A stretch of DNA of 64,000 nucleotides. Origin: Diploptera punctata (lineage: Eukaryota; Arthropoda; Insecta; Blattodea; Blaberidae). The notes below the pieces were generated by a model. That model ran no database searches and had not been told where the DNA came from. It saw only the letters and a program-made list of their open reading frames with translations. The translations under genes were made by a program, and so were the position numbers. The stretch spans positions 682,001-746,000 of the forward strand of contig JASPKZ010001596.1 of NCBI GenBank assembly GCA_030220185.1, given 5' to 3'. Of this stretch, positions 52,251 through 63,084 are shown in pieces (position 1 is the first letter of the stretch; every line of letters starts with the position of its first letter).

Positions 52251-52456
52251 ACTGTTTGTTCTTCTTATATAAAATTTATTGCAATCCTTACACGTCAATT
52301 GAAATAGTCCTTTGCTTTTCAAAATATTATTTTCTTCAATGTTATTGCTTATTATGTTATGTTATTATGTGACGCAAAACACGTTATCCATGAAGGACAT
52401 CGCATGTTAGATATTGAAAACACCCTAACAGTAATTAACTTACTTACTCACTGGCA

Positions 52457-54240
52457 CTATCGAACCCGTAGGTCCATGGCCGCACGGACATAAGCTCTCC
52501 ATACATCCCTATCCTGAACTAATGCTTTCCAATCATTCCCTGTATAATCTATTTCCCTCAAATCATAGTTAATGTTGTTCTCCCACCTCATTCTTGGTCT
52601 ACCAACTGGGCGTTTTCCCTCTGGTTTTCTTACAAGAAGCTTCCATGCACTTCTTTCATTCTCCACTCGTGCCACATGTCCTGCCCATCGCAGTCTACGA
52701 GACTTAACTGTTCTTATTATATCTGGCTTCCTATAAAGACCACGTAGTTCATTGTTATGAAGTCTTCTCCATTCACCTGTCTGTTCATCTCTCTTTGGTC
52801 CATAAATTTCCTAAGAACTTTATTCTCAAATACTCATTATTTCCTTTCCCCCCTTAAAGTAAGAATCCATGTTTCGCATCCATATAATGTAACTGGTAGA
52901 ATAATAGTTTTATATATTTTCAGTTTAACGTTCTTTGAAAGGAGTTGGCACGACAAGAGTCTCTGCAATGCATAATAGCACGCATTTCCAGAATTGAGCC
53001 TATGTTTAATTTCTTTGTGCATCTCATTCCTATTTGTGATTATTGTTCCTAGGTATTTGAATTCAGCCACTTCCTCAAATTTCCCTCATTTGTCATTAAC
53101 TGTCCATTTCCATTATATAATGCATTTCTACGTGTGTGACCATATATTTAGTTTTATTGATATTTACTTCCAGTCCTAATTCCTTAGTGTTACTCAATAG
53201 TGTGTGCGTGTTGTCCTTTAATACCTCCTCGCTATCGGTCAATAGTACTACATCATCAGCATAACTAACACCTTATTAATACCATTGAGTTGTAGGCCTT
53301 CTTCATTTTTTTTAAAGATTTAATGGTTTTTTTGTACGCCCATGTTTTCCCTTTACAGAGATTTAGGCGCTTTCCCCTACAGGGAAGGATTTGAACCATA
53401 CTAATCTAGTTACACTTGCTTTCGTATAGATGCCATTCTGAGTGGTCCGTGGTTAGCGTTCCGCCTCAGTCTGACATATAGGAAACCAAGGTAGTACTAG
53501 ATCGGGAAAATTCGGTAAATTTTGCTTACATGCCTTTTCATTTAGGCTTAAGGATTTTTTACGAGCCCGAAAATCTTCAGACTCGGAACCCATGGCTAAA
53601 AGTCCCTCCCGGAGGACTTGCTCCTTGGATTTTTTCCGTCCTAAAAAATCCATCGACCCCGGCCAGGTTTGAACCCGGGACCAGAGGCAAGGAGCATAAC
53701 CACTAGTCCACCGCGGCCGACGCATGCTCTAGTACAAAATTAAATAGTAGAGGAGATAGTGCATCTCCTTGCTTCAACCCATTCTGGATTTCAAAGGTGT
53801 CCAAAAACTGTTTGCCTACACGCACCCTACTCTTTGTGTCATTTAGACACATTCGTATAAGTCTCACTTTTTAGGAATTCCGAACTCCAGCAGGATCCTA
53901 CTATATAACTTCTCCCTCTTAATTGAATCATATGCTTTTTTGAAATATACATATAGTTGATGTACAGTACCATTATATTCCCATTTCTTTTCTAAAATTT
54001 GTCTTATACTAAAAGTCTGATCTGTTGTAGACCTGTTTCTTCTAAATCCACATTGATGATCTCCTAGAATCTCATCAATATAGGGTGTAGGTCTGCTTAC
54101 TAATATATCTGTTAGAATTTTGTACGAAGTTGAAAGTAATGAGATGCCCCTGTAGTTGTTGCAATCAGTTTTATCTCCTTTCTTATAAATTGTTACGATA
54201 ATCGATTCTTTCCATTCATCTGGAAGAGCTTTTTTCCCAA
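52457..54240 (-). pseudogene. LINE-A reverse transcriptase and C-terminal tail, broken
   Basis: Minus-strand blocks: DEWKESIIVTIYKKGDKTDC and NNYRGISLLSTSYKILTDIL (about 54150), GDHQCGFRRNRSTTDQTFSI (about 54050), VYVDFKKAYDSI-like, then GLKQGD near 53770 where the SINE-C intervenes. Then YADDVVLL codons at about 53250, NTHTLLSNTKELGLEVNINK, AEFKYLGTIITNRNEMHKEI (52837-53070), VTLYGCETWILTLRGERK, and MARVENERSAWKLLVRKPEG to the stop at 52457. Multiple frameshifts and stops. Confidence 0.88.
53327..53722 (-). mobile_element. SINE-C inside LINE-A
   Basis: CCCATGTTTTCCCTTTACAG, GGTAGTACTAGATCGGGAAA, CCCGGAGGACTTGCTCCTTG and the inverted head GGTTTGAACCCGGGACCAGA ... CACTAGTCCACCGCGGCCGA. The uninterrupted LINE-A copy at 32150-32200 (ACTAGATCATGCAATCAAAT) locates the site in the RT domain. 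Confidence 0.92.
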
Positions 54241-54746
54241 ATCATACTAAGCAACTGGCGTATCTTGTCCATCAATTTTTCTCCTCCTGATTTTATCGGT
54301 TCTGCTGGATCTCATCCGAACCTGATGCTTTATACATCTTCAATTTTTCTATCGTCATTTCAACCTCTAATGCACTTGGTTCTGCGACTAGCAGTTCTGC
54401 TGTCTGTAACTTCTCCTCAATGTCCTATTCTGTATGTACATTAAAGTAACTATTCCGTCTATTTAATACACTTCTGGAATCTGCAATCATTTCCCCATTT
54501 TCATTCCGAATTATGTTTGTTCTAGCCTGAAACCCTTTCTTCTCTATACTAATTCCCTGATATAATTCACTAATGTTCCTCTTTTTTGCATTCATTTCAA
54601 GATCATTAATCTTCTCTCTCAGATATTCCCTATTTTTTACTCTTTAGAAGTCTGGTAGTTTCCCATCTAATACTACCCAATTGCTCTAAATTTACCTCAT
54701 TTGGCTCGTGTAACAATTTCATTTTTGCTAACTTTCACATTCGTCA

Positions 54747-55827
54747 TCAAACCATTTTTTTTTCTCTTTTTCTTAAATAACCAATGCTTTCTGATGCTGA
54801 CAATTTAATAGTATCTCTTATAGCCTCCCATTCTTTATTTATATCAGTTTCTTCTTCGTTTGCCACATTGCCATCTGAAGAATTCTGTACTTCTAATCTA
54901 TTAGCAATTTTGATTTGGTATTCTTGCCTCATTTCATCACGTTTCAAGTTTTTTAATTCAAATTTTTCAGAATCATCTTTAGCGTTTGATCCTCTCATAA
55001 GCGATAGCCGTTGTCTGATTTTCACCCTGATCAGATGGTGATCCGAATTGCAGTCTGTCCCTCTAACTGATCCAACATCGATAATGCTACTGTGCCAGCG
55101 TTTGTCCACTAATACATGATCTATCTGGTTCCGAGTTTCTCCATCTGGAGACGTCCAGGTGTATTTATGAATGTCCTTATGCTGAAATGTTGTGCTCTTA
55201 ACAATGAGATTCTTTGATGTGGCGAAGGTGACTATCTAACGTTGTCGTTACTATCTTCATGAAGACTGAATTTGCCTATTGTTGGTTTGAATATAACTTC
55301 CCGCCCCTCTTTTGCATTAAAATCTCCTAAGACAATTTTCATATGATATCGTGAAAGGCTATCAAGTAAGCATTCTAATTCTTCATAGAACTCATATTTG
55401 ATCTTGTCATCTTTATCTTCTGTAGGAGCATGTAAATTTATAATTATAAAATCATGTCTTTTACCCTTTAGAATTATGTATGATATCCTGTCACTGACAA
55501 ACTTAATATCTCGGATAGCGGACAGGATCCTCCTGACTAAAAAATCCGTTCCAAATTCAGGTGTTTCTGCATCCCCGTAGTATAATGCTAAGCTTCCGAT
55601 TCCTGACCACCTTCTCCTGGCCACCTGACTTCCTGTAAAGCGACTATATCCAGGGGCGATTTATCTAATTCCCACGTTAATATCTCTAGTGTCCCGCTAT
55701 TGTATAAAGTCCTAACATTCCATGTTCCTAGGAACCTTTGGCATGGGTTCCCTGAAGTAGTCCCCGCCCGGAGAACCGAATGGGGGACTATTTGACCTCC
55801 GGAAAAATTTACCCCAGTTGAATCCAT
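54747..55827 (-). pseudogene. LINE-A APE endonuclease domain, frameshifted
   Basis: Blocks: RFLGTWNVRTLYNSGTLEIL and LDIVALQEVRWPGEG (55720-55600), RISYIILKGKRHDFIIINLH and APTEDKDDKIKYEFYEELEC (55480-55380), MKIVLGDFNAKEGREV (55330), KYTWTSPDGETRNQIDHVLV (55160-55110), GSVRGTDCNSDHHLIRVKIR (55060). Catalytic QE, GDFN, NQIDH and SDHH are all readable. The pattern is that of the craniofacial-development-protein-2-like RTE endonucleases. Two frame breaks at about 55600 and 55230. Confidence 0.9.
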
Positions 55828-56289
55828 GTCCGCATTTCTTGACGGTTGTATTTTTACGGTGAAAGATCGTCACTCCTGACCAAGGTACTTTTTTCGTCTG
55901 GCTTATCACCTTCGACCAGTCCGGCAAGGGTAACCCTATCGGCAGCAATGCTACCGCCGGCATAGCTCTCGGGATCATTTAAGCACGCAAGCCACGACGA
56001 CAAGGTAAGATACCATGGAGGGAACAGTAATAAACAGAAAAAATAATCCAGGGAAGATAAACGTACTCGAGGAGATGGAAATTTTGAAAGCAGTTAACAA
56101 CAAAGATCTGATAAACGAAAAAGAACCCACTACGTGTAACACCCTCTACCAGATCTTCAGTGAAACACCAGTTTTGAATCCTGCTGATGATGGGACTAGT
56201 CCCGAAATCGCTACAGTTAAATATCTAATAAAGTTGAGGAGACGGACCTTTTAGGCAAATATTCCATAATTTTATACTTCAATTTTTAA

Positions 56290-57056
56290 TAATACCTCAA
56301 CGGAACTATCATGAATCTTAAAAATTTGTCGGTAGTGTTTGGGTTCACTCTGTATATTATACTCGTATTACTTTATTGCGAATTATTTTCTAGCCCATTT
56401 TATAAATGACTCACTTCTATTAAACTCATAAACAAATAATCACGGAGTAAAAATACATTTACTTTGATTCTTGTGTAAGACCGGCATAATAATATTAAAT
56501 ACTATATTTAAACGTAATACTGTCAGCAGGCTATAAAACATTGTGTAACTCCTGATTGCAAGAACTCAAGCTGCGAGAAAATTAAAACTTATACTTAGCT
56601 TGGTGGCAACTAACCGTGAAACCGGCGGATATTACGTCTCTTCCAACGGTGCTCATGCGAGATGTTACACAAAAAATAGTGTAAAACATTTGTCTGACGC
56701 ACATATGTTGTTGAGGAATGTTTCTAAGTGTTTTGATATGAGGAATCCATGGTCTCCGGTAACTTATTACTGGGGGTTTAGCCTAAAATTGGTCAAATGA
56801 GTGGTGTTACAAGGCATAAAACCTTGTATGAGTTAATAAACAATAATATTAATACTACACTTATCGATTTTGGTAACTATGAAATAAGTACTCACCAATC
56901 TTGTTGCTGGCTTGTTTTCATATTGAGCTCGTAGTGAGTAAACGGTATATGTTCCGACTAACGTTGTTTAAATGGAAATGGATAAATAAATTGGCAACAG
57001 AAGAAAAACTACAAGAAGGGGAATGGGACCATAGAGAAAGTTTGAGGAAAACTCTA
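56290..57056. other. Spacer, nothing recognised
   Basis: The frame 56600-56800 has no known motif. Confidence 0.4.
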
Positions 57057-57345
57057 TGGCACCATAGGACTAGAAATCTCTTGTCCTACCAGACGGCTGC
57101 TGGCCTCACATACAAAGGTGGGCCATCAAATAGTATAAGTGTAACATGAGGTCAGCATGTAGGGTTGCTCAGTCATTATGGCTATTTTTCTCAACCTGGA
57201 GCCGATATTTATTGTAACTATCCACATTTCTCACTATGAGTAGCCATCGGTTCCATACTGGGCGAAATTCTATCAGAAATTTTCTTCCCTCGATCCAGCG
57301 CATGTCCCGTAGTTCTGAACTAAGGCATTGATGACTTTGCCACGC
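57057..57345 (-). mobile_element. SINE-A, old and diverged
   Basis: CAGACGGCTGCTGGCCTCAC, TTTTTCTCAACCTGGAGCCG, ATTTATTGTAACTATCCACA and TTCCATACTGGGCGAAATTC are readable, with many substitutions; the head is mostly lost. Confidence 0.82.
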
Positions 57346-57362
57346 ACGCACGCACACGCACG

Positions 57363-57425
<63 letters not shown>
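57346..57425. repeat. CA-rich and (TA)n compound microsatellite
   Basis: GCACGCA/CACA units followed by about 22 TA units. Confidence 0.93.
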
Positions 57426-57427
<2 letters not shown>

Positions 57428-57464
57428 TTTATACGCCTGTTTAATAATAATATTAATTATCATC

Positions 57465-57495
<31 letters not shown>

Positions 57496-57511
57496 CATAA
57501 ATACTAACGAT

Positions 57512-57808
57512 AGATGACTCCATAACAGTGAGTTAAATGATCTCTATGGGAATCCAGATATAATAACACTTAAGACTTTTAGATTGCGATGGTCAGGACA
57601 AGTGGCACGAAAGGGAAATTAAGAGAGCATGGAAACTCCTTGTAGGAAAACCAGAGGGAAACCGTCCAGTAGGTAGGCCAAGAATGATGTGGCAGTAGAT
57701 TATACTTGCGATGATTGGAAAACAATTAACTTAAAATAGGAATGTATAGAGAGGTTATGCCCGCGCGGCAATGAACCTACGGGTTCGATAGTGCCAGTGA
57801 CTCAGTTA
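57512..57808 (+). mobile_element. LINE-A 3' fragment with terminus
   Basis: GATTGCGATGGTCAGGACAA, AACTCCTTGTAGGAAAACCA, CGTCCAGTAGGTAGGCCAAG and the end CGGGTTCGATAGTGCCAGTG. A deletion removes the RWENN region. Confidence 0.87.
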
Positions 57809-58052
57809 GAATAACAATAATAATATTTATAGGGTTCGTTGATAATTGAAACAGAGAGGAATTCTTTAAACTAACTTCACAATATTGTTTATACAAAATT
57901 TCCAAATTTTGTTTATTTATTTCATGATACTCTATTTATCCACATTTAGAATTTTCTGCAAATAGAGTCTCTTCATCATAGTTTATTTCATCACTCGGTT
58001 CTTCACATTCGCTGATGGCATTACTCAACACATCTACTGGTCTTTGCGCTTA

Positions 58053-58427
58053 CAAGGGAACTGTCAACCATTGCATGCAGAGAAGCAATGTGATACATAG
58101 AGGCCGTGTCCAAAAAATCTGCCGTTTTTAACTGCAAGATACTAAAATTTAGCGCCAAATCTTTCATTTAAACTACATGGAAGTAATACCACTCCTGTAT
58201 TGGCAGACTAAAATACCTCACTACCCGCCGTCCGCACCGTGTCCAGCCTCACTGTGTTTAATTCATGAAGGGATGTACATCTGCTTCGTACAATAGGCTG
58301 TCATTGCTGGATTCTGTGTCGTGCTATTCAAAACGGCGGATATTTTTTTTTTTTTTTTTTTGGATACGGCTTTCTCTGGGAAAAATTCAAGGCAGGTTTC
58401 GTCATGCAATGGCTCACAGTTCCTTTG
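58053..58427. mobile_element. MITE-T copy 2
   Basis: Starts CAAGGGAACTGTCAACCATT and ends, inverted, CAAAGGAACTGTGAGCCATT. Flanked on both sides by TTA. At 375 bp it lacks part of the left arm relative to copy 1; an internal T run (58348) is expanded. Confidence 0.87.
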
Positions 58428-59018
58428 TTACATCACTTTTGCTCGTCCACAACTAGAACACGACTGGCCTTTCCGACTCATTATTCGCGATTAGTGACTC
58501 TTCGGAACCTTGTACAACCTTATTTATACGAGGGTACGATCAATCTGAAATCCCTGTCTGGACACCTCTTGAAAAAGTCCGAGAGGTAAATTCTCCCGAA
58601 ATCGATGCAACTGGAAACTGATTTCTCCAGAAAGCAGATCTGTAGAGCTCATTTTCAAACTGCACACGACCCGAATCCAACTGCTATTGCCTTATAAGAA
58701 GTCCTATCGCTGCCCGCGAAATTCAAAAGCGGTAACTTGAGCAACGGATCAATAATGCGTCACAATAAAATAAAAATCATCATTACAGGCTTCATGGATC
58801 GGACCGTTTGATCCGTTCCGTCTCTATAATTTAGATAATTTTATTTAGTTATTGTGGCTACACCGTTAATGCTTCCAGCAGACGCATTTTTTTTTCGGAA
58901 CCAAACTCTGCATTGCAGTCAGCTTTAAAAAAAAGTAAAGAGGAGTAGGTGTTCACGTGAAATTAAAATAAAAAATATTGCTCTTCCGATAGCAATTTTT
59001 TATGTTTCGCAAGAAAAC
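58428..59018. other. Spacer between two MITE-T copies
   Basis: No assignment. Confidence 0.4.
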
Positions 59019-59021
59019 TCA

Positions 59022-59441
59022 CAAGGGAACTGTCAACCATTGCATGCCGAAAACTACCTTGTGATTTCTCCCAAAGAAACATCGTGATGAAACAAGATCG
59101 TGACCAAAGTAAAATCTGCCGTTTTAAAGTGCAAGGCACAGAAATCGAAACCAGAATTCAGCAATGGTAGCCCACTGTACGAAGCATATATAGTCTACAT
59201 TCCTGCATGTGTAAAGCACTGAATTGAGTGAGGCGGGACGCGGTACGGAGAGCGGTAGTGGGGGTTATACAGGAGTTTTATTACTTCCGTATAGTTCAAA
59301 TAAAAGATTTGGCGCTTGATTTTAGTGTCTTGCAGTTAAAAATGGCAGATTTTTTTTAGACACGGTCTTTGTACATCACAACGTTTCTCTGGGAGAAATT
59401 TGAAGGTAGCTTTCGGCATACAATTTTTGACAGTTCTCCTG
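59022..59441. mobile_element. MITE-T copy 3
   Basis: Starts CAAGGGAACTGTCAACCATT, ends inverted CAGGAGAACTGTCAAAAATT, flanked by TCA on both sides. Its interior is inverted with respect to copies 1 and 2 (TACGAAGC ... TACAGGAGT), as expected if insertion orientation is free. 420 bp. Confidence 0.88.
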
Positions 59442-59615
59442 TCAGGTACATGCTATTAAAATAAAATTAGTAAGATTGCATACAAAATGCAATGGAATTC
59501 GACCATTAGAAGTTCAGGTTTACCTGAAATCCGAAACTAAAAATTCGCTCTAGCAGCCGCCATGTTTGCTTGTCGGAATGTATCGGTATATAAAACAATT
59601 TAATTAACATTTAAA

Positions 59616-60235
59616 TTGGCAATGTGTCCTAAAGGTACATTGGTTCAATTTTATATTTTTAATAAAGGAATAAAATTAGACCATTCAGGCGATAACACAG
59701 TGGAAATTAAAAATAGGATCGCACAAACAAAACAAGCAATAAATGCTTTAAACTCTGTTTGGTGGAGCAAAAATATTACAAAAAATAGAAAATTACAAAT
59801 ATATCAAACCATAATTCAGAGCATTTTAACATATGGTGCTGAAGTCTGGCAAATTCCTACCAGAAAAATGAAAATAATTTAAAGTACATAAATGGATGTT
59901 TTAAGAAGATCAGCTGGAAAATCTAGAATGGATAGAATACGAAATAAAGAAATAAGGGAAATTATGGATGTACAAGAGGAGCCGGACATCATAGACATTA
60001 GAGAAAAGAAAAGATTGCAGTGGTATGGCCATGTCAAAAGAATGCCAGAGCAAAGATTGCCAAAAATTGTTACGGAATGGATCCTAATGGAAAGGAGGAA
60101 GACCGAAGAAAACTTGGATAGAAGGGGTACAAGCAGCTATGAATCAGAGGAATGGAGGAAGATCAATGGATGGACAAAGAGGAATGGCGTTTGGTTTCCG
60201 GAAGACGGCGGCAGCTGCCATGATACCGGATGATG
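59616..60235 (+). mobile_element. LINE-C 3' coding fragment
   Basis: The first frame reads FNKGIKLDHSGDNTVEIKNR, IAQTKQAINALNSVWWSKNI and TYGAEVWQIPTRKMKII (the LLYGxExW region). After one stop, MDVLRRSAGKSRMDRIRNKE, KKRLQWYGHVKRMPEQRLPK and WILMERRKTEE. The 3' tail GATGATAATAATAATAAAGG is a short GAT/AAT repeat. RT is missing, so it is 5' truncated. The frame is comparatively intact. Confidence 0.87.
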
Positions 60236-60292
60236 ATAATAATAATAAAGGAATAAAAAATTAATCAATAACTTAGGATTATGTATTGTTTG

Positions 60293-60590
60293 TCCCGTGG
60301 CGTAGCCGAGCGCTTTAAAGGCAGAACTTACGTTGGTTCGAGTCCTCATGAGAGAAAAAAAATCTCATGGGATTTCGGCCAGTATGGGACTGGTGCCCAC
60401 CCATCATGGTGGGTAATATGGGTAGCTAGTATAAGTAGCGCCTCAAGTTGAAAAAAAAACAGCTATAACGGCTGGAGGACCCCATATGCTGACCACATGT
60501 CACCCCTACATAGCTGGATGATTGTCTACCTCTATAACACATGTGAATGTGAGGCCAAGGACCTTCTAGGCCTTTCGCGCCTTGGAGTTT
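60293..60590 (+). mobile_element. SINE-A, with head deletion
   Basis: GGCGTAGCCGAGCGCTTTAA head, then a deletion of the GCCTTGGCGCAGAGC segment, B box GGTTCGAGTCC, body and end CTTCTAGGCCTTTCGCGCC. Confidence 0.9.
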
Positions 60591-61222
60591 ATGTATGGTT
60601 CGTTTTCATTGGATCCGAATATTTTAAATAATGTGGCATCAGAAATTGAGTCATAAGTAATGTTGATTTTTAATGTTGGCTCTAATGTTGCGTGTTTTGT
60701 GGAATTTTGAACGTGTAATTCATTTGAGTTTGCTCCTAAAGGGCGTGCAGTAGGCTATATGCGGATCTTTGTTCTTAACAACTGAAACGAGTTCATGAAA
60801 ATCTGAGACAAAATACCAGGCATTAGTTAACCGAAATAAAAGTTACCTTGCAGGACAATGCCAGACCTTATTCTTCACGAACAACCACGACAAAAATTCA
60901 GGAATTGGGAGGAATGAACTGATATCACAACCAGCATATAGCCCTGATCTTGCGCCTTTAGATTAATCTTACTAGGCCTATCTGTTTTGATCCACAGCCA
61001 TTTCTTGCGTGAAATTTGATTGAAAACACTGAAGTTGTAGAAGTGGGTCTCAACTATTTCTTCGCATCGAAAACCAAAGTATGGTACCGTCGTGGATAAT
61101 AGATCTAGCTGAAGCATGGTTCAATACCATAAAATATAATGGTCTCTACTTTGAAGAGAAGTTTAATTATTCAGAAAACAAAACTGTATTAAAAAGAAGA
61201 CATTATGTTTAATTACTAAATA
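60591..61222. other. Spacer, nothing recognised
   Basis: No assignment. Confidence 0.4.
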
Positions 61223-61223
61223 T

Positions 61224-62390
61224 AACTATCAAAGTTTTAGGCCTATATGATTTTCATAAATATTTATTTTATTTAAGACTAGCTAATACCCGGCGTGCGC
61301 TGCTACACCTAAATAAATGAAAATTAATGTGCTTTTATGTTTAGTTGAGTAAGTAAGAGGAAAAAAATATTATACATTTATATTTTTTAGATACATCGTG
61401 CTGATTACCCGGCGTTGCTCGGGAAACTACTGATACCGATCTTCTTGACATAAATGAGCTGAAATACAAAAATTAATGTGTTTTATGTTTAGTTATATAA
61501 GTAAAAGGAAAACTTTATATCGTAATTATTTTTAGATTCCCCGTGCTGTTTACCCGGCGTTGTCCGGGAATCTACTCATCCCGATCTTCTTGGCACAAAT
61601 GAGCTCAAAGTCAAAACTTAATGTACTTCTTACGATTAGTTGAATAAGTAAAATGAAAAATAATTATAAATGTAGCCTATACCGTAATTATTTTAAGACT
61701 CTCCGTGTGGATTACCCGGAGTTGCCCGGGAATCTACTTATCTCGATCTTCTTGGCATAAATGAGCTAAACGACAAAATTCGTTATTGTGAGTTATCCGT
61801 AAAAGAATAACCCCCATGTGCTGCTATGCTTGCAAAGGAATCTACGCACTTGTCTCGATCTTCTTGGTATCAATGAAAGACACAAATGATTATTGTGAGT
61901 TATCCGTAAGAGACAAACAAATGCTGTTCAGAAACGTTTTATAGAGCATTTTGAGATATTCAATTCTGTGTACATTAATTTTGTGTATTTGTTACGATTT
62001 AGGCAGCTTAGGCCATTTAAGAGTGAAAAGAGGTATTTTTTTTCAAGTTTTCCACTACAAAGGGCGATTTTTAAGGGAGTAGGAGTTGAGTAGCACAACT
62101 CTCTTATAGACTATGTTCATCCCGGGAATCTCCTGAACATTTTGCAAAAAAACCCATTACAATCGGATCAACGGTATGGCCGCGCATAAAGTACGAACAA
62201 CCAACAAACAATTTTTATATGTTATTAGATGCGTAACAGCTGTTTCAATACACTAACTTCCTACGGTTTATTGAAAGGACAATCGTCTGATGAAGATACA
62301 GTGTAGGCCTATTGAAACAGCTGTTACGAATGTTAAATGAAATGAATATTTATGAAAATCATATAAAACTTCGATAGTTTTTATTTAACC
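61224..62390. repeat. Repeat F block bounded by inverted repeats
   Basis: Core units start with TACCCGG at 61287, 61407, 61551 and 61713 and share GCGTTGC-CGGGAATCTACT, ATCCCGATCTTCTTGGCA and AATGAGCT. Outer arms 61224-61277 and 62333-62385 are inverse copies (AACTATCAAAGTTTTA, ATATGATTTTCATAAATATT). An inner perfect 19-bp inverted pair starts CGTAACAGCTGTTTCAATA (62232-62250, 62310-62328). Class unknown. Confidence 0.78.
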
Positions 62391-63084
62391 CATAAATTGC
62401 CAATATATTCTATACGATACATTGATTTGGTTTATTTAATACCCTTTTTAAAATAGAAATACAAATGAGTATAAATTACTTAAATTTGTGTTAAATTACG
62501 CAATAATATACGATAATAACTCAGATTTTTTACGTAATTTTGTTTTTATTGCGGTCTAGAACAGTTTTGACACGAGAAATTGTGTCGCCAATTTAAGGGT
62601 TAATAAATAAATATTATGGATTTTCATCAAGAAAAACCAAATAAATTGATTACTTAAAAAGACATTATTTATGGGAGTGTATATATTTATATATTCCGAA
62701 AACCAGCAAAATCACACCATAATTTCGACTTGCAAAGGAATTAACTTAGTTTGCGCAGTGATTTTTTATTATTATTTTCGCAAGCTCATAGTAAGATAAT
62801 TTATATTTGATAATGATGTAGTACTATTTTTATTATTATACGCTGCAGATTTTCCAAGGCCAAATCTTATCTTAAAACGAGTCAAGACAAAGAAAAATAT
62901 TGCTCATATAGATTCATTTATGCAAGTATTGTAAATATTTATAGACTTTCACAATAACTATTGTGAAATTAGATTACCGTATTGAAATCGCGATATGGTT
63001 TCCAAAGCTCTTCAATCGCACATTTCAATTGTGTATTAGATTCCACTATTAAATAATACCATCAAGGCAGGAACTGCGCAAACT
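62391..63084. other. AT-rich spacer with a repeat G fragment
   Basis: A degraded, inverted repeat G stretch at about 62685-62766 (ACCAGCAAAATCACACC; TTAACTTAGTTTGCGCAGTG) is the only recognised content. Confidence 0.45.

Larger units (their letters stand above)
49453..52251 (-). mobile_element. LINE-B, about 2.8 kb, with perfect 14-bp target duplication
   Basis: The element lies between two copies of CTGTTTGTTCTTCT (49439-49452 and 52252-52265). On the minus strand it opens with LLLATWNIRGLNN, the first block of an APE endonuclease. RT follows, then a C-terminal tail and a GAA-rich 3' end (GGAAGAAGGAGA). The 5' UTR is about 20 bp or the element is slightly truncated. Several frameshifts break the single long frame expected. 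Confidence 0.93.
49060..52365 (-). mobile_element. Penelope-like element fragment (PLE-1), split by LINE-B
   Basis: Upstream part (52252-52350, minus): NNIEENNILKSKGLFQLTCK then DCNKFYIRRTN, the GIY-YIG core in the form GLF-FYI. Downstream part (49060-49452): FNITFKEHFRDLIHAEGKSS, YAKQVFHEGHRMLYIENTLT, VMHRENNPAKINVLEEIEIL and SETPVLNPADDGTSPES, then a 3' UTR with GTTGAGGAGACG. The frame is continuous across the LINE-B duplication, so this PLE was still open when hit. The RT part is missing. Confidence 0.85.
52440..56023 (-). mobile_element. LINE-A, near full length, with 12-bp target duplication
   Basis: The flanks are ACAGTAATTAAC (52428-52439) and ACAGTAATAAAC (56024-56035), 11 of 12 identical, inside PLE-2. 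On the minus strand: 5' UTR-like region from TCCCTCCATGGTATC, APE endonuclease, RT, then the RLRWAGHV ... NLRVR tail, with only about 17 nt after the stop. Without the SINE-C it is about 3.2 kb, which is the usual size for RTE-clade elements; the short tandem-repeat tail also fits that clade. The clade call is inference. Confidence 0.93.
52368..56285 (+). mobile_element. Penelope-like element fragment (PLE-2), split by LINE-A
   Basis: The short left part (52368-52439) reads DAKHVIHEGHRMLDIENTLT followed by VIN. The right part (56024-56285) resumes NRKNNPGKINVLEEMEILKA, CNTLYQIFSETPVLNPADDG, TSPEIA, then the same 3' UTR (GTTGAGGAGACGGACC). It is head-to-head with PLE-1. The frame is again continuous over the LINE-A target duplication. 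Confidence 0.87.

Noticed and set aside
56600..56800. 66-codon frame as a host exon
   Set aside because: No recognisable motif and no convincing splice pair at its edges.
61287..61730. CRISPR-like spaced repeats
   Set aside because: Only about four diverged units with spacers of over 100 bp in a eukaryotic context; repeat F is dispersed.
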